From the NCBI RefSeq assembly GCF_033958435.1, contig NC_134150.1:36327501-36391500 (forward strand): DNA of 64,000 nt. Direction: 5' to 3'. The stretch's first letter is position 1. Every line of letters starts with the position of its first letter. This stretch comes from Carettochelys insculpta. Its lineage: Eukaryota; Chordata; Testudines; Carettochelyidae. The notes below the pieces were generated by a model. The model was not told the origin of the DNA and did not search any database. It worked only from the letters and a program-made list of their open reading frames with translations. Below are positions 10,854 to 24,005 of the stretch, one piece after another. Position numbers and translations under genes: made by a program.

Positions 10854-12719
10854 CATAATATCCAGTTTAGGTAGCCATGCATTCACTAACTCTCCTCCAT
10901 TTAGCACCTAAATGTAGTAGTGTTGTTGGGGTACTCTGGGCTGGTGGATCAGGTTAAGTGCATGAGTACCTATCTAATACCTTAGGTAGGATTATATTGA
11001 CTGCATTTGAAATTAGGCAAAATTATAGAGAGTCTGGGACCCTGGAATCTGGATTTATGTCTTAGTCATGTCATTGTACTCCTGTGAGTTCTTTTGGCTA
11101 GAACATTGAGGAATGGAGGTGATTACAATGTGATCTGGGCATTTTAGGCTCCTTGGAAAATTCTGGCCTTCCTCCACCCTTGGCCTGTTTTGTTTATTTA
11201 AAATATAAGCTTTTTTCAGGGCAGTGAGTGTCTGCATGCATCAAGTCTTTCTCAGCCAGGCAGAAACCTTGGTAGAGGCCAAACATGCTTCCATAACAGA
11301 ATTCAATAATAGAATTAGTACCTCCAGGCTGGTTAGTTGCACATTAAACATGTGGTCAAGCTGAAATGAAGAAGAAAACATGCGTGTGCCAGGGCAGTGT
11401 TTCTCTACTTCCTCTTCATACTTCAAACAACTCAAAAACCTTCATATAAGCACCTTGTGTGGCTTGTTTTATAGTGTTCTCCCAACCACCCTTACAGATT
11501 GGTTCATCCTCAAATTTATAGTAACAGGGAATCCTTAGCTGCCTTGGCAAATGAGTGGCTAGATGAAAGACCACTATGAGATCTCTTTCTTATATTTCTA
11601 TTTCCTTCTATCTTTTCTACTGTTACTTAGCTCTTTTCAGCCCATCCCAAGCCCCCCAATGCATCTAAATCAGGTCTCTTATAGAGCATCTAATTGGAAT
11701 TACACTGACCTGAGTGCTGGATCAGGGGCTCATGTCCATCAACATGTGACCAAATTTTGAATGTAAATTGCAACATAAAAGGAACAGGCACAGCAGGCAG
11801 GAGCTGGACCATAAAGGTAATTGTATTGGCCTTGACTGAACCCCACTTCTACCCAGAGCTTTTAAATCTAGGCATAAGAATTTGGTTGGTTTTACTCTTC
11901 CATTCATTCATGGGCCTTTCTGCAAATATGCTATCGATGTGAGCTATTTGTTTTGGAGGATGTGAGTTGCCTATCATGAGAAATGAGTCTGAAATTCAAC
12001 ATCTCACCATGTGTAGGTCTCCAAACAATTGCCAGCTGATAACACCATTTAAAATAATGATAATAGGGGTGAAAAACCTTTCCAATCCATTGTAGAGCTG
12101 TCAGTCCATATTGTGTCCCAGCCACTTGGCTGTGTACTTACTAAATATTATTTGTGTTACTATCACATTGCTTGCTGGGAGGCCTTTTTAGGACTTTCAG
12201 TGGCCAATTTGATGACACTTTTTGTGTTTACTCATGTAGTGTGAGGAACTGCACACAGGTTCTCATCTCTTCCAATATTGCCATGTGAAAGAAGATTATT
12301 TGTATTGTCATAGCAGCTCAGAGCTCTGGTTACTGGTCAGGCCCCTATTATTCTAGAACAGAGTGTCAGTCCCTGTCCCAAAGACAAGAGACAGATGCAG
12401 ACAGGTGAGGAAGAACAAGGGAACCATAAACAAATATTGGTTCATGTGATCAGCAGTGGTATCAGCATGCCGGAAGCCAAGGTGGTGTCATGTACTTTAT
12501 GGGCATTGGGGAAAAAGAGAGTTTAAAGATCATTTTGAATGGGCAAAATGTGTTAGAAACAATAACTAGGAACTGTATTGATTGTACTGCTCTGTGTCTT
12601 GTATTGACACTAATGAGCCATTTGACAACCCTGGGGTAAATTTCTTCAGAGCACTGTGCAAAAAATGGAAGGAAGTAGTGAGAGAGGCATCAGACACCAA
12701 CGGGCGCTGAGCCCGTGGT
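10854..12719. other. Intronic DNA, nothing recognised
   Basis: AT-rich, with no repeat family or exon identified. Short open frames are not supported. Confidence 0.6.
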
Positions 12720-12746
12720 TGATGATGATGATGATGATGATGATGA
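12720..12746. repeat. (TGA)n trinucleotide microsatellite
   Basis: Nine uninterrupted TGA/ATG units. On the minus strand this yields a spurious poly-histidine open frame. Confidence 0.95.
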
Positions 12747-14310
12747 CTGTGCAAAACTCTATTGGAATGTACAGTTACGGCTGAACAACCGTTCTACCGG
12801 GGATGCCTAATTATAGAACAAAATTCCACACTAAGGTTCCTAAATAATACCTTGACTTTTAGTAGTGCCAAGCATCCACCACTGCCACATAAGATGATCA
12901 GAATCATAGGGGTTCAGCACATTTGAATATTGGGACACTTATCTACAAACATTTAAATATGGGTTTTCAGTTAGACTCTGTTGATATTCTGGGGACCACC
13001 CAAGCCAGGTAGGCAAGCGGTTCTGTCACCACTTGCTGTGTAGCTTTTGGGTGCCTCCATGTTGTGTAGCTTTGGTTCAGATCTCTAGTATAGTAGCCTG
13101 CCTAAAAGCATAAAGCCTCACCCTGGCTTCCACCAACCTAGTTTTTCCTTGCAGGGTGACTGTATCTAATTTAACATTAGATTGAACATTTTGCTGGTAG
13201 GCTGATTTGAAAAGAAAATATTTCCTTGAAGAAGAAGGCAAAGAAGTATCAGCAGTGTTGCAAATAAATAGAATGAAATATTCCAGAGCAGCTGCATTGA
13301 TCTGCAAGAATGTGCTTAATAAAATATTGTAAATAACAGTTTTTTAAAGGCTCTAATTCTTAGAATACTGATGATAGGCAAAGAAATTTTTATCTTTTTT
13401 TTTTTTTTTTTACTTTCCCATATCTAATAAGAGTCAGTGCTGACAATGAACACAATGATGCTATCTCCTTTTTGGATACCTTTCTTGAACAAGTGCATCA
13501 ACAATGGTCTTTGGAAAACTGTCCACAACTGAGCAGTGGTGTTGGCAGAAATGCATTGAGAAGTCATACTTCCATTCCCGGTACAAGTTGTGCAAGCCTC
13601 AGAAAGCCTGGTATTATGATTAAATGATGATTAAGGTACACATGCTTATTGTGAGCAGCTTTGTGAGTTAAAAAATTTTGACCTCAAATTTTTCAAGAAA
13701 CAGTTTTCTCAGGAGATTTTGGATCCTTTCAGCTTCTTGCAAGGCTCAGACTTTTCAAGAGACACAAATGCAGCAGCATTTGCCACTGTATGATAACCAC
13801 CAGAGAGCTTTGTTTCTCCAACATGGGAGAATAGCTTTAACATCTGCTTTAGTCCCCACAGAGATACAGAGCAGGAAGAAAAACCACAATTATCTGGACC
13901 CTTCCTTCTCCTTGGTCAGCTCTAGAGTGTTGTGAGAGAGAGAGGCTCTGAACACATTTGTTTTTCACCCACCATCTTGTACAGCTGGTTTTTTTTTCAC
14001 TTCTAAACTCACAACAAATGCCAGACAGAGTTTGGTCAATTGTCTAACAAAGCACCCCAAAATGTGGACTCTTGTGCAAAGCTTTCCAAATTATGTGTAT
14101 GCCTTGGGTCTGTAAGACTGGTCTACAAATATTACAAGAAGACGCCTTTTTGTGAGATTCCAGTTCCCCTCTTGCTTTTAGGCATACTCCATTCTTCACC
14201 AGACATAAACCTGAAGTTAAAAATGTGAGAAAAAAATGTAAATATGCCTCCCTTTGATTTGTGATTTGGGATGTTTCATATTTTATTCAAAATTGGTCAC
14301 TTTTTATAAA
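12747..14310. other. Intronic DNA, nothing recognised
   Basis: Contains a T run at about 13395-13410. No gene or repeat family recognised. Confidence 0.6.
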
Positions 14311-14318
14311 AATTACAG

Positions 14319-14648
14319 CAGGGGTCAGCAACCCCAGGCATATGTACCAAGAGTGGCACCTGAGCCGATTTTCGTCTGCATGCAAGGCAGGAGCTCAGCC
14401 CCACCCTTCTCCCGCATGCAGCTGGAAGCTTACTCAAAGCCATGCCGGTGGATTAACAAAAGACCAGCTAATGCTACCAACCACAACCTAAATGGTAAAG
14501 TGCTGCATCTTTATCTATTTATTAATGAAGCTGTTGTAAGTAGGACAGTTAGTGACTTTAAAAAGCATCACTGGTATTTGAACCATACATAGAGGTCAAA
14601 AGGTCAAAATTTTTCAGCATTTTGTGTCAGAAAGACTGCTGACTCCTG
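14319..14648 (+). mobile_element. hAT-type MITE (CAGGGGTCAGCAACC ends)
   Basis: Terminal repeats CAGGGGTCAGCAACC and GACTGCTGACTCCTG face each other. An 8-bp target duplication is visible: AATTACAG (14311-14318) and AATTATAG (14649-14656). Length 330 bp, matching the inverted copy at 49594-49922 (329 bp). The CAGGG ends and 8-bp duplication are classical hAT signs. A frame with W-I-N-K-R-P-A-N-A-T-N-H is also seen, slightly changed, in the other copy. Confidence 0.88.
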
Positions 14649-14984
14649 AATTATAGGTTACAGAAAGGATTTAAATTCATAGGTGCTGTATATGTTCTAC
14701 ATTTGTGATAACCCTATTCTGTTCTGTTCATGTCTCTGTTGGTAGAAATCTCAGGTAGAAGGAGAAGACCAAAATTCAAAGCAAGCACGTACTACCTGTT
14801 TGTAATAAAAACATAATATTAAATGCTATTGAATTTGCTCCCTATAAGGATGAACACCGCTGACTCAATCGATAAAGTGTTATAATGACTTATAGTGCAG
14901 AGCTCAGTGTAGAAAAAATTGAATTAGTTCTAAATGCATACAGTCATTCTCAGAGCAGTCCTGACTTTGAAAAGTCACTCGCTA

Positions 14985-15368
14985 CAGACTGCACCTCCCT
15001 GGTCTAACACCCTGGGACCTCAGTGGTCCCATATGAGGGATTTTGCCAGACTAGGGAAGGTTAATGCCCCCGGTCCCTGGTCTCCCTCGCTGGCCTTCCA
15101 GCCATGGCTCCCTGGCCCTATAGCCATGGTCCACAGCTGCAGCTGGCTACCTGTCCCGGGCACCGGGTGGGCTGCCCAAGGGATGCTGGCACTCTGGCTC
15201 CAGCTCCTTCCAAGGCTGCTGGGGGACACCACCTCTGGCCCCAACCCCACTGCTCCCCATGGGGTTTCTGGGAGGCTGGCTGGCTCCTACCCCAGCAATC
15301 TGGTCCCCAGGCTTTCTGGATCAGGGATGCTGCCAGATCAGAGTGCCGGTTTTAGGAGGTGCAACCTG
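14985..15368. mobile_element. TA-flanked MITE with GC-rich centre
   Basis: Ends CAGACTGCACCTCCCTG and (reverse complement) CAGGTTGCACCTCCTAAA, each bordered by TA (14983-14984 and 15369-15370), fitting Tc1/mariner-pogo type insertion. The 384-bp body is GC-rich, so several open frames (145, 83 and 76 aa) run through it by chance. Same terminal repeat as 250-379 and 52880-53188. Confidence 0.8.
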
Positions 15369-16888
15369 TAGCAGGATTCTGCCTGAAACAGAAACATAGC
15401 TAAGAAATTGTGCTTATGATAAAAAGGAACAAAGGGGCGGGGAAAGCTTCTTGTTGCCAATTGTAATATTTGTGTGATTGCAGTGATGGCTGTGATCCAA
15501 ATATGACTTGGGACAGACTTGGGCTGCCCAGATCACCTGCCAGGTGGCTAATGGCCATTCTTTTGGTGAGCCAGTTACATTGGAGCTACCCACACTGTAG
15601 TTTCCGCCTGCTGCTATTGCAATGTCTGATGTGACTCTAGCTACAGGTAAGAAAAGAAAGAAAGAAGAAGAAACTTTTTAAAAAGTTTTAATTTTCAGAC
15701 GGTTTTCCATGTGTGTTTTATTACGTCCTCAGTAATGTGCTATATAGGGTGAAAACATTTTCAGGAGGCATGGGCTTTGCGAGGTGAATAGCATCTTCTT
15801 ACTAAGAAAATGCTGCAGTCTTCTATATTAACTGACAACATAGTAACATCAGCATTGTAAACATCAGCACCACATGAAAGTGTTTTTAGTGAGGGCCTGC
15901 ATACTAGCCCTTGATAATACAGAATGTGTGCATATATGCTGTTCTTCTACATGAATATTTTGCTTTACATTCCTACCACTGACCCTCCCTTGTTCCATTA
16001 TCATGTCCATTTAGTTTATTTGGCTGCCTGGACTAGCCTGCTTATGTTTCTGTCTGACTCTAATACTTCCAAGGGAAGTACATGGTTGCATGGAGATAAG
16101 GACAGGAGCCAACAACCAAATTCCTTGCTGGCCGAGGGATGAGAACAAGACAAACAGCACAACACAGGAGAGTCGGGGGATGGGGGGATAAGGATGAGGG
16201 GCATAGCAACATAGGGAACTACAGAGTTTTGAGGACAATATTCATTAAGCATTAGTGAAATTTTGGGAATTAAAACAGGGAGGTGAGAACTGTATTGCAT
16301 GGGAGGAAAAGGAAATGTGTTGCTCTTTTAACAAAAAACCTTAATCCATTTTGTAGCGTAACAAAGCCATAAATGTCATGGTTCTGTTTAGAAACATTAT
16401 TGACTTCCTATTCTGTCTTCTTACGAACAGGATTATTGCCTTGTCAGCTGAGAGCCTATTCCCTGGTATCTCTTAATTAAGTAATGATCATGCCCATATT
16501 GTACATTTTGGATGAGAGCTGTGGTGGTTTAGCAAATCCAGTGGTTTAGCCTGCATTCCTGAGGGAAAACAACGAGATTAAAATATTTTAATGCACACTT
16601 GGCAACACAGGTCCATATCCAGATGGGCTGGACTACACGTGTTGATCTTTATTAATGTGTATCTTCTTGCTCTGGCTGATACAAACACAGGAAATTTGTA
16701 TTCAGTTTTTTGGTCTTCCTCCATATGTTACTCTTCAAATGTATTTGTTCACATCAAATTAAATGAAGTACAAAGTAGTGGGACACCATTCTGCTTTAAT
16801 TACACCAATGGATTATTTGTCAGTGCTCCATGAAGGTGATGGATATTTATTCTCTGATTAAGGGTCTGACTTTGGGTCTGTTTACTTT

Positions 16889-17170
16889 GGGCTAATTTAC
16901 ACTACCATGGAAAATGGACCTGCTCAGGGTTGATCTTTCGCGGTTTCATTTCGCATGTGCACAGAATCAAGATCTCAGGGGTCAAAGTCGACCCCTGTGC
17001 TCTTTGGCAGAGGCAAGGAATAAGGAAGGTCTAAGGGGAGACTCTCCCATCGACCTTGCCCTGTTAAGATAGACAAGTTAGCTGAGAATAGATAGGTTAA
17101 TTTTAGCTATACAATTGGCTAAAATTGTGTATCTGAAGTCGACTTCTATGTTTAGTATAGATATGGTGAT
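16889..17170. mobile_element. MITE with GTCGAC/ATCGAC motifs
   Basis: Starts GGGCTAATTTACACTACC and ends TTTAGTATAGATATGG, resembling the GGCTA(A/C)TT(A/C)TACAC and TGTAGACATGGCC termini of sauropsid MITEs. Internal CCATCGACC, AAAGTCGACCCC and GAAGTCGACTTC. About 282 bp; no target duplication resolved. Confidence 0.65.
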
Positions 17171-17910
17171 CATCTCGTCACTGTTTAACAGTAATGGTAT
17201 ATTGTATGATGCTTTCTATTTGCAGTATGACCATTATATTAAGAATGAGCTTAGGGTTTAAAGAAGATAGTCATAATGGTCAGTTTTCTAAAGATGCCAC
17301 AAGGCATTTGGAGAAGAAATGCTCTGGAGGATTAGTGTGTTTTATCTAAGCTGGATCTAGGCATTTGCTATCGATCCTGCTCACCCACTGGGAAACTGAG
17401 AGTCTATAAAGTAACTATCAGAATGTGTAGTTTGTTTTAAGGTACCCAGAAGTTAAATTGTGTGCATACCGATTGGATGATTACCTTGTTTAAACACATG
17501 GGCAGTGGGTGAAGCTGCTGCTTGGAATGCAAGTTCCACAGCCTGTGACGCTGCACTTACTCCCACCCTGTTGCTGCCAGGCCCTGCCCCCTTTGCACTG
17601 CCCCACACCTTCCCCACTGTTTTCCCTTTCCCTCCGCGCTCTCGTTCTAGCCAAATCCCTGAACCCACATGTAGCAAATGAGATCTGGGGGAAAAGTGCT
17701 CTTATACAATTTCACTGCAAAGGAAATGGAGCATGTTTACCACTCCATGCCAGATTGTGAAGACTGGACATGCAGAAGGCTCTAAATTTAAAGCACTACA
17801 TTTAGGAATGAAATATGTCAGTCACAGGTGTCTTGATATACCCTGAAGTCTGTCAGATATTTATTTACAAAAACTTTATGGTAAGGGCAAGTCAGTTACA
17901 GCATTAAATA

Positions 17911-18769
17911 CAGTAAACCCCAAGTTACCCAGGGGTTGTGCTTCTGCAGCCCTTGTGTAACTCAAATTTTCATGCAGATCGAGGGGACATGAGAGCCAGG
18001 CTGCAGCCTGGTTTGTGGCTCCCTTGGGCTTGCAAGAGCTGGGAAACTGACCAGCCCAGCAGGACTGGTCTGTTTCCTGGCTCCCAGAGTGGTGGGGAAC
18101 CAGGAACCAGGGGGCAGCCTGGTATTTGTCTCCCCACTGTTCGTCGGACCCAGGAAACTGACCAGCCTGTCAGTTTCTCAGGTCCCACAAGTGGCGAGGA
18201 GCTGAGAATCAGGCAGCAGCCTGTCTCCCCTCCGGTTGAAGGGAGGGGAAACTGAGCAGGGCAGCAGCCTTGTTCAGTGTTCTGGCTCCAGCCAGTGCAG
18301 GCCAGGAACAAGGGGCTCCAGACTCCCCTCTGCCCCTTGGAGCCAGAAAACTAACCAGGGCTGCTGCCCTGCTCAGTTTTCTAGCGCTGCAAATGTAGCT
18401 CCCACCTGGTTCCCAACTCCCCTCCACTCTGGAGACAAGGAACCCGCTCCTGTTGGGGTGGCAGCCTGACTCTCAGCTCCCACCCTGGACAGGAAACCTC
18501 TCCTGCCAGGAACGGCAGCCTGACTCACAGTTGCCGCCCTTGACAGCAGTAGCTGCTGCTCCCACAGGAGCCCGAAACCGCTCCTGTCATGGGCATCAAG
18601 AGTCAGACTGCTGCCCCTGACAGGAGTGGTTTCCCCATTACTGTCAGAGATGGCAGCCTGACTTCCAGCTGCCACCCCTGACAATAGAGATTTCCCCCTC
18701 CTGTCAGAGGCGACAGTCACGTTAACCCGCGACGCGCAATTTGACTGCACGTATCTCAAGGGTGTACTG
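17911..18769. mobile_element. TA-flanked (Tigger/pogo-like) element with internal GC-rich tandem units
   Basis: Ends CAGTAAACCC and (reverse complement) CAGTACACCC, each bordered by TA (17909-17910, 18770-18771). The 859-bp interior is made of degenerate repeated units: GAAACTGACCAGC type in the left half and GGCAGCCTGACTC...GACAGGA type in the right half (e.g. around 18461, 18508, 18652). Open frames of up to 128 aa come from the repeat composition and are not genes. Confidence 0.8.
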
Positions 18770-19432
18770 TATTACAGAATACATGATGCATCCCTTTTCC
18801 GTTTTACATTTCCTTCATCAGTAGTTCTAAGCTGATATATGATGTAGAGATACAGTTGAGTCCCCTTAAAGTAATCATTTCGTTATTTAAGGTTACTGCA
18901 TATGTAAACTCACTGAAACAAAGACATTATTTTAAATTAAGCAGTTGGAGCAGTTAAGTGTGTTCATAGCAAAGTTATTTTTTTAAAAAGGGAACACTGA
19001 TTTATTTTGTTTGATTTTCATAACAAGACACGTTTATGAAATTTAACTATAAGTTCATGTTAAAATATGCTTTCAAAGATTTTAAGCACTTCGAAGAATT
19101 TTGTAGCTGAGTAAGGTACTATATTGGTGGAGGGCTCTCTTAAAATAGTCAAAAGTAAAAGGGAAACTGATTTACCCAGCTATCTGTAAGAGAAGGGATG
19201 TTGTTCCCTGGAAGAGGGTGAAGGGAGAATAGGAATGGATAGGAAGCACAGGAAGACTTTGGAAGAAAGTTTTTTATACTGTAGTAATTAGTATAGTATT
19301 TGTACTATAGTCATTAAAATTAAAATATGTAGTTTAGATAAGGATGATCTTTTGAAGAATTTATTTAAAAAAAAACTGTCTGAACGTGCAAGCATTTAAA
19401 GCTGAATACTCAGGTTGTGCATCTAAATATCC

Positions 19433-19628
19433 AGGAGGGGTAGCTCAGTGGTTTGAGTATTGGCCTGCTAAATGCAGCGTTGGGAGTTCAATCCTTGAGG
19501 AGGCCATTTAGGGATTGGGGCAAATAGATGTCAGGGATAGTGCTTAGTCCTGCCAAAAAAAGGGCAGGGGACTGGACTAGATGACCTCCCAAGGTCCCTT
19601 CCAGTTCTAGGAGATGTGTATCTCCCAT
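19433..19628 (+). mobile_element. tRNA-derived SINE, CR1-like tail
   Basis: The tRNA-like head has an A box (TAGCTCAGTGG, 19441-19451) and a B box (GAGTTCAATCC, about 19485-19495). The body leads to GGACTGGACTAGATGACCTCCCAAGGTCCC and TTCCAGTTCTAGGAGATGTG. The tail resembles the CR1 tail at 38018-38057. This fits the turtle pol III SINE group; subfamily not assigned. Confidence 0.9.
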
Positions 19629-21467
19629 TACATCTGTGGAAGGTTTTTCAGATATGTGAATTTATAGTCTTCAGCTACAAACTGATATAATATTTTAAAA
19701 CAAATTTTAAATGAATGTTCTGTAGACATTGTAATGAACAACTGTTTTTGTCAGTAAATAGGGCTGGTACGTGTCTAAAATGTCTCTTTCATATTATGAC
19801 AAACTGGAAGACTCTTAACTTTTAATTTAGCAGAACCCCTTTAGCAGAAGAGTCACCAGTTCCAAGCTGCGACAGAATCTCTGGGAGCCTTCAGGAATGG
19901 TCAGACTAAGGGTAGGAAAAGTGATGAGGTTGAATGCTAAGACCCAAGGAGGCATTGCCTCCCTTTCCTTCTTATAGCTGCTGCTCATATTTACACATAA
20001 ATAGAGGACTGATACATTAGGGTTCTTAATCACATGTCTACCTTTCAGCACATGAGCAGTGCCGTGGGTCTGGCTTAGTTGGAGCCTAAGTGACCTGCTG
20101 ATGGTGGTGTAGTTTGAAATCTGAGGTCATATTCACGGGTGGAATAAGGGGACAAAAACTCTACTGACTTGATTGAAATTGTATCCATTTATGCCAGCTC
20201 TTGTTAAAATAAAGGCTATCAATGCTAATATATAAGCTATGAAACTGACATTTGAATTTTCAAGATGGGACTTATATTTCATATCCCAATAAACACATCA
20301 AGTCAAAAACAGCACTTCTGCTGGTTTTCCAAAGGCCCTCTTCCAACTTCCTTTTTTTAAATACTGATAGTCGCTTAATACCAATGAACTATGCTGTGTT
20401 TAAACTAACAGAGCCCTGGTGAAAAGTCTTGTTTAAAGCAGTTGTGTTTTACTTAAAATATTTCAGAAGAACAAAGTTTGAGCAGGTGGCCTCAGATCAT
20501 TTGGATAACTAATTCACTTACAATTAGCAATAATTCACCTGCAGTTTTCAATGTTTTGTGATGGTAATAAGGAGAAAAGACTGAGTAGTTAAGGGATTCT
20601 TTCTCATCTAGTTACCATGGTTACAAGTTGGTTGGAGATACAGTAGCTCTATGGCAATGACAGAATTAAATTTTCTGCCTGATATTGAAATATCCAGGAC
20701 CTAATTTCCTGTAGCTTCATAATAAATCATGTTAATGACCTTAGAGGTGGATCCAAAGAGATATAATCTTGTCCATGCTCTGACGCTATTCAACAAAGTA
20801 TATTACAGATTAAATATTGTGTTGTGTGCATTAACCTAACTTTAGAATTTAAGGAAATCTTAAACTCTTTTACGGAAAAGAATGTATAATAGATAGGCTT
20901 CAACTCTTGCTTGCAAATTGCACATATGAGATAACCACGATAGAGCAAAACTCTGCCAGTTCCTTTTTAGCTGTTATGCTGTAGGGAGCTTACTTTTCTG
21001 AAGAAAAAAAGGACATGTTTTTACAATGGAAGAGAGAAGGTAAATGAAGGAAATATGCTTTTAAAACTCAATTTTGTGTATTCTGCTGCCCAAACTAATT
21101 ATGCTTATGCTCCAAAATATCTGTTAGCCTATAAGGTGCCACAGGACTTCTTGTTGTTTTTTGAAAATTAATTAATGTAACTGAAAAAATCAGTTTTTGT
21201 GGTCATAGCTGCACAGATGCTGACACTCTGGCCTCAATCAATAACAAAAGTTCTGTGTTAGAAAACAATCCAAGATGATAGACGGAGGGCCTGATTATGC
21301 CCATGTATAAGCAGTCCCATCGACATTAGGAGTTGGAAAGACTTCTAATATGCTTGAGTTAAATATGGTCTTCCATCTCTACCTACCACGTTCCACTAGC
21401 TCTCATGCAGGATTGTTTCATATAGTACACTTTTAAATTTATTATCTCACTTTAAAGTAACCTGAGT
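19629..21467. other. Intronic DNA; small MITE scrap
   Basis: 21120-21165 (CTGTTAGCCTATAAGGTGCCACAGGACTTCTTGTTG) matches the right arm of the foldback element at 40204-40466. Nothing else recognised. Confidence 0.55.
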
Positions 21468-21924
21468 CATTGGTTTCCAACTTTTTCACGAGTGCGAATC
21501 CCTATCCAAACCATTCTTGGACTCCCATTAAAGCCAGTTCTAGCCACTAGGTACACTTCATTAAGTGAAAAAAGGGAAACATAAATAATCAACATTTAGA
21601 CGTTCCACTTTTGGATGCTTCATTCTGCTCATCAGTCTCCATTCTCTTCAGTGAGCCTGATTTCAGCCACAGATGTGTTGCTTCTATGGCAAATGTTTCT
21701 AGCTTCTAACTGTCATGATCATTTCTTCACACAAAGGCACCACAACATAGATTTTCGGAAAGCAATTCATGACATTGTTGGAAGATATGTAATTTAAAAA
21801 TAATTTATTGTAACTTTGTAGTTTATTTAAAACTTATTTTCTATGATAATTTTATTTATCATTTTTTCATGGACCCCCCTGGAGTACCTGTGGATCCACA
21901 GACCCCAAGCGGGGAACCACTCTG
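21468..21924. mobile_element. hAT-like element (TGGTTTCCAAC / GGGGAACCACT ends)
   Basis: The left end TTGGTTTCCAACTTTTTCACGAGTGCG and right end GATCCACAGACCCCAAGCGGGGAACCACTCTG match the hAT MITE pattern CAGTGGTTCCCAAC...GGGAACCACTG. About 457 bp. No clear 8-bp duplication. Confidence 0.7.
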
Positions 21925-23827
21925 CTATATAATATAAGATTTATGTGGTTTTTCCCAAGTAGATTATTCACTTACCTAATCACTCCACTGAAAAGTTTTC
22001 ATGTTCATCTTAAATTTTCCATGCCTCAATATAATTAATTTATTCAAGTCATTGCCTGCTACCCTCTTTTCCCCTCAATCAAAACATCTTGCAGAATCTC
22101 TATTTCTTCTTGATGTTTCTACTTTTCATTAACATATAGGTTTTGACTGGGAGTTCACCTAGAATTCTAACATCCCGAAAGTTTCAGCCTGTTCAGGTGC
22201 AAGATTTCAGTTTTGGATCATCTCTTAGCTGTTAATTCGTGAAATTGCCTCATATGAATCTTTTAAAAATTAGTATCTTTCTTCAGCTGTCATTATGAAA
22301 GGCAAAAGTGGCTACTCTCAGGGATTCACATGTATAGCTATGCTGAAACAGAATGAGGATAAGGGGCCAGATGTGAAGTGTTTTGAAATCAATGGAAAGG
22401 CTCCCATTGAGTTAGGGGGCTTTCTCTCTGGGCCATGGTGATAACATTCTAGCACAGTTTTATATCCATGTAACTATGTAATAGAGGTGGACCACTCAGC
22501 ATGGTCAAAAACATATTCTTATTGTTGCCCATGATTTCCACCATCTTCATGCATCCCATTTCTGGCTTCACCCTTTTTGGCCTTTCAGCCCTCTCAGCAA
22601 TTTTTCAGCAGTAACTAATCATGATTCAAAGTAAGATGGACGGAATGCTGCTTTAGAAGAAAATTAATTTATCCTCACATATGTACAAGCCAACACATGT
22701 TGACACCCTGAGCACCTATTTTGGTGACAGGTTTTGTTAAGGACAATAGAGAGGAAGACGATATATGTGGACTGGCTGTAATACAGTCATTTTCGTTAGC
22801 TATAACTTGTTAAACTGATATTAAGGAACGGTGACGGGTAGATTATTTCCAAATGGAAGAGAATGATGTATTGCCTTTGGGTCATCTACAAAGAATGCAA
22901 CTATCTGTGAGTCAGGGGCTGATAGATTCTTTTTTTCCTGCTCACTGACCGCCAACTTCCTTTAATCATAAAGAATTAATGGTGACTTTTTTATAACCAT
23001 AGATTGAAGAGGAAAAATGTGTTCATCATTTTAACAAGACAAAAATATGAGAGCATAATTAGCTGAAGGGAAAAATAATCCCTGTAATAGCTTGTTAAAC
23101 TGTGGAAATTGCTTTAACACAGAGAAATTCCACATGTGGAACAACATAGCTGAGCATCTGGGTTCCTTACCTTCCTTAATCAGAGGTCAGTGTTATTTTC
23201 TGCAGACACCTAACTGTGAGTTCTGGGTTTTAGCCCTATATGTGCATGGTAAGGCTAGGCAGGAGTTAGGGAGGATGTGTGCTCTGGCTCTCTGCCAGCT
23301 CAGCTGTCCTGCAGTGAAGTAGCTAGTTTGGGGTGAAGGTAGGGAGGCTAATGCACCAGGCTGGGCAGCTCACCTGCTGGTTCTTGTCAATTTCATTTTC
23401 TTCCTGATGAAGAAATATGAAATTGACAACTGCCTTCTGGCTGGGCAGCCAGCAAGCTGAACAATTCCATTCTGTGTCTCTCAGAAAGGAGTCTTTTGAA
23501 ATTTCTGTTCCACGCTGAATTTCAGAGGTTTTACTGTTCATCTTGAACTGTACAGATCTTTTTTCCTGAAACTTTGACATTTTCCATGATACAGAAGTTC
23601 CCATTTCAGGCCAGCTCTAATTCTCATCTATTCTGAGCATGTTTCAATCGAGGATAGTTTACCTGACATCACTGCAGTTACTCTAGATTTGCACTGCTGT
23701 AAAGGAGAGCTGAATTTGACTTTCAAATATAATATTTTAACAAATATTCAATTCAGTAATCTCATTTATTGGTATTTTATGCATCAATTTTTATTGCAAA
23801 ACATTACATTGTTGTAAACGTAACCAC
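21925..23827. other. Intronic DNA, nothing recognised
   Basis: AT-rich. Short open frames (76 and 93 aa at 23.1-23.6 kb) have no domain or convincing splice boundaries. Confidence 0.55.
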
Positions 23828-24005
23828 AGGCAGGCAGACTTGAACCTGGTACTGCTGGAGATTAGTGCAGTAGCCTCTTCAATTTGAGTTAAGAGCCAGC
23901 TGACTGCTACAGGAGGCCGTAGAGGAGACTTATTCTTTCTCTGTGTAAGGGGTCCCAGTGCCACTACATGGGACAGTGAACCACAGCCCTAGATGTGTGG
24001 GTAAC
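23828..24005 (-). repeat. Interspersed repeat containing a tRNA-like segment
   Basis: On the minus strand, 23905-23830 reads as a tRNA-like block: an A-box-like TTAACTCAAATTGAAGAGG and a B-box GGTTCAAGTC (23846-23837) about 40 nt apart. The block lies at the 3' side of a longer repeat-like body (23906-24005). Either a decayed tRNA-derived SINE or a repeat that picked up a tRNA. Stems are incomplete, so it is not called a functional tRNA. Confidence 0.5.

Noticed and set aside
12566..12754. Poly-histidine open frame
   Set aside because: Translation of a (TGA)n microsatellite.
14934..15371. 145-aa open frame
   Set aside because: Lies inside the TA-flanked GC-rich MITE; the frame is open because of base composition.
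18373..18759. 128-aa minus-strand open frame
   Set aside because: Product of the internal tandem units of the TA-flanked element; repeat-encoded Ser/Ala/Gly-rich translation.
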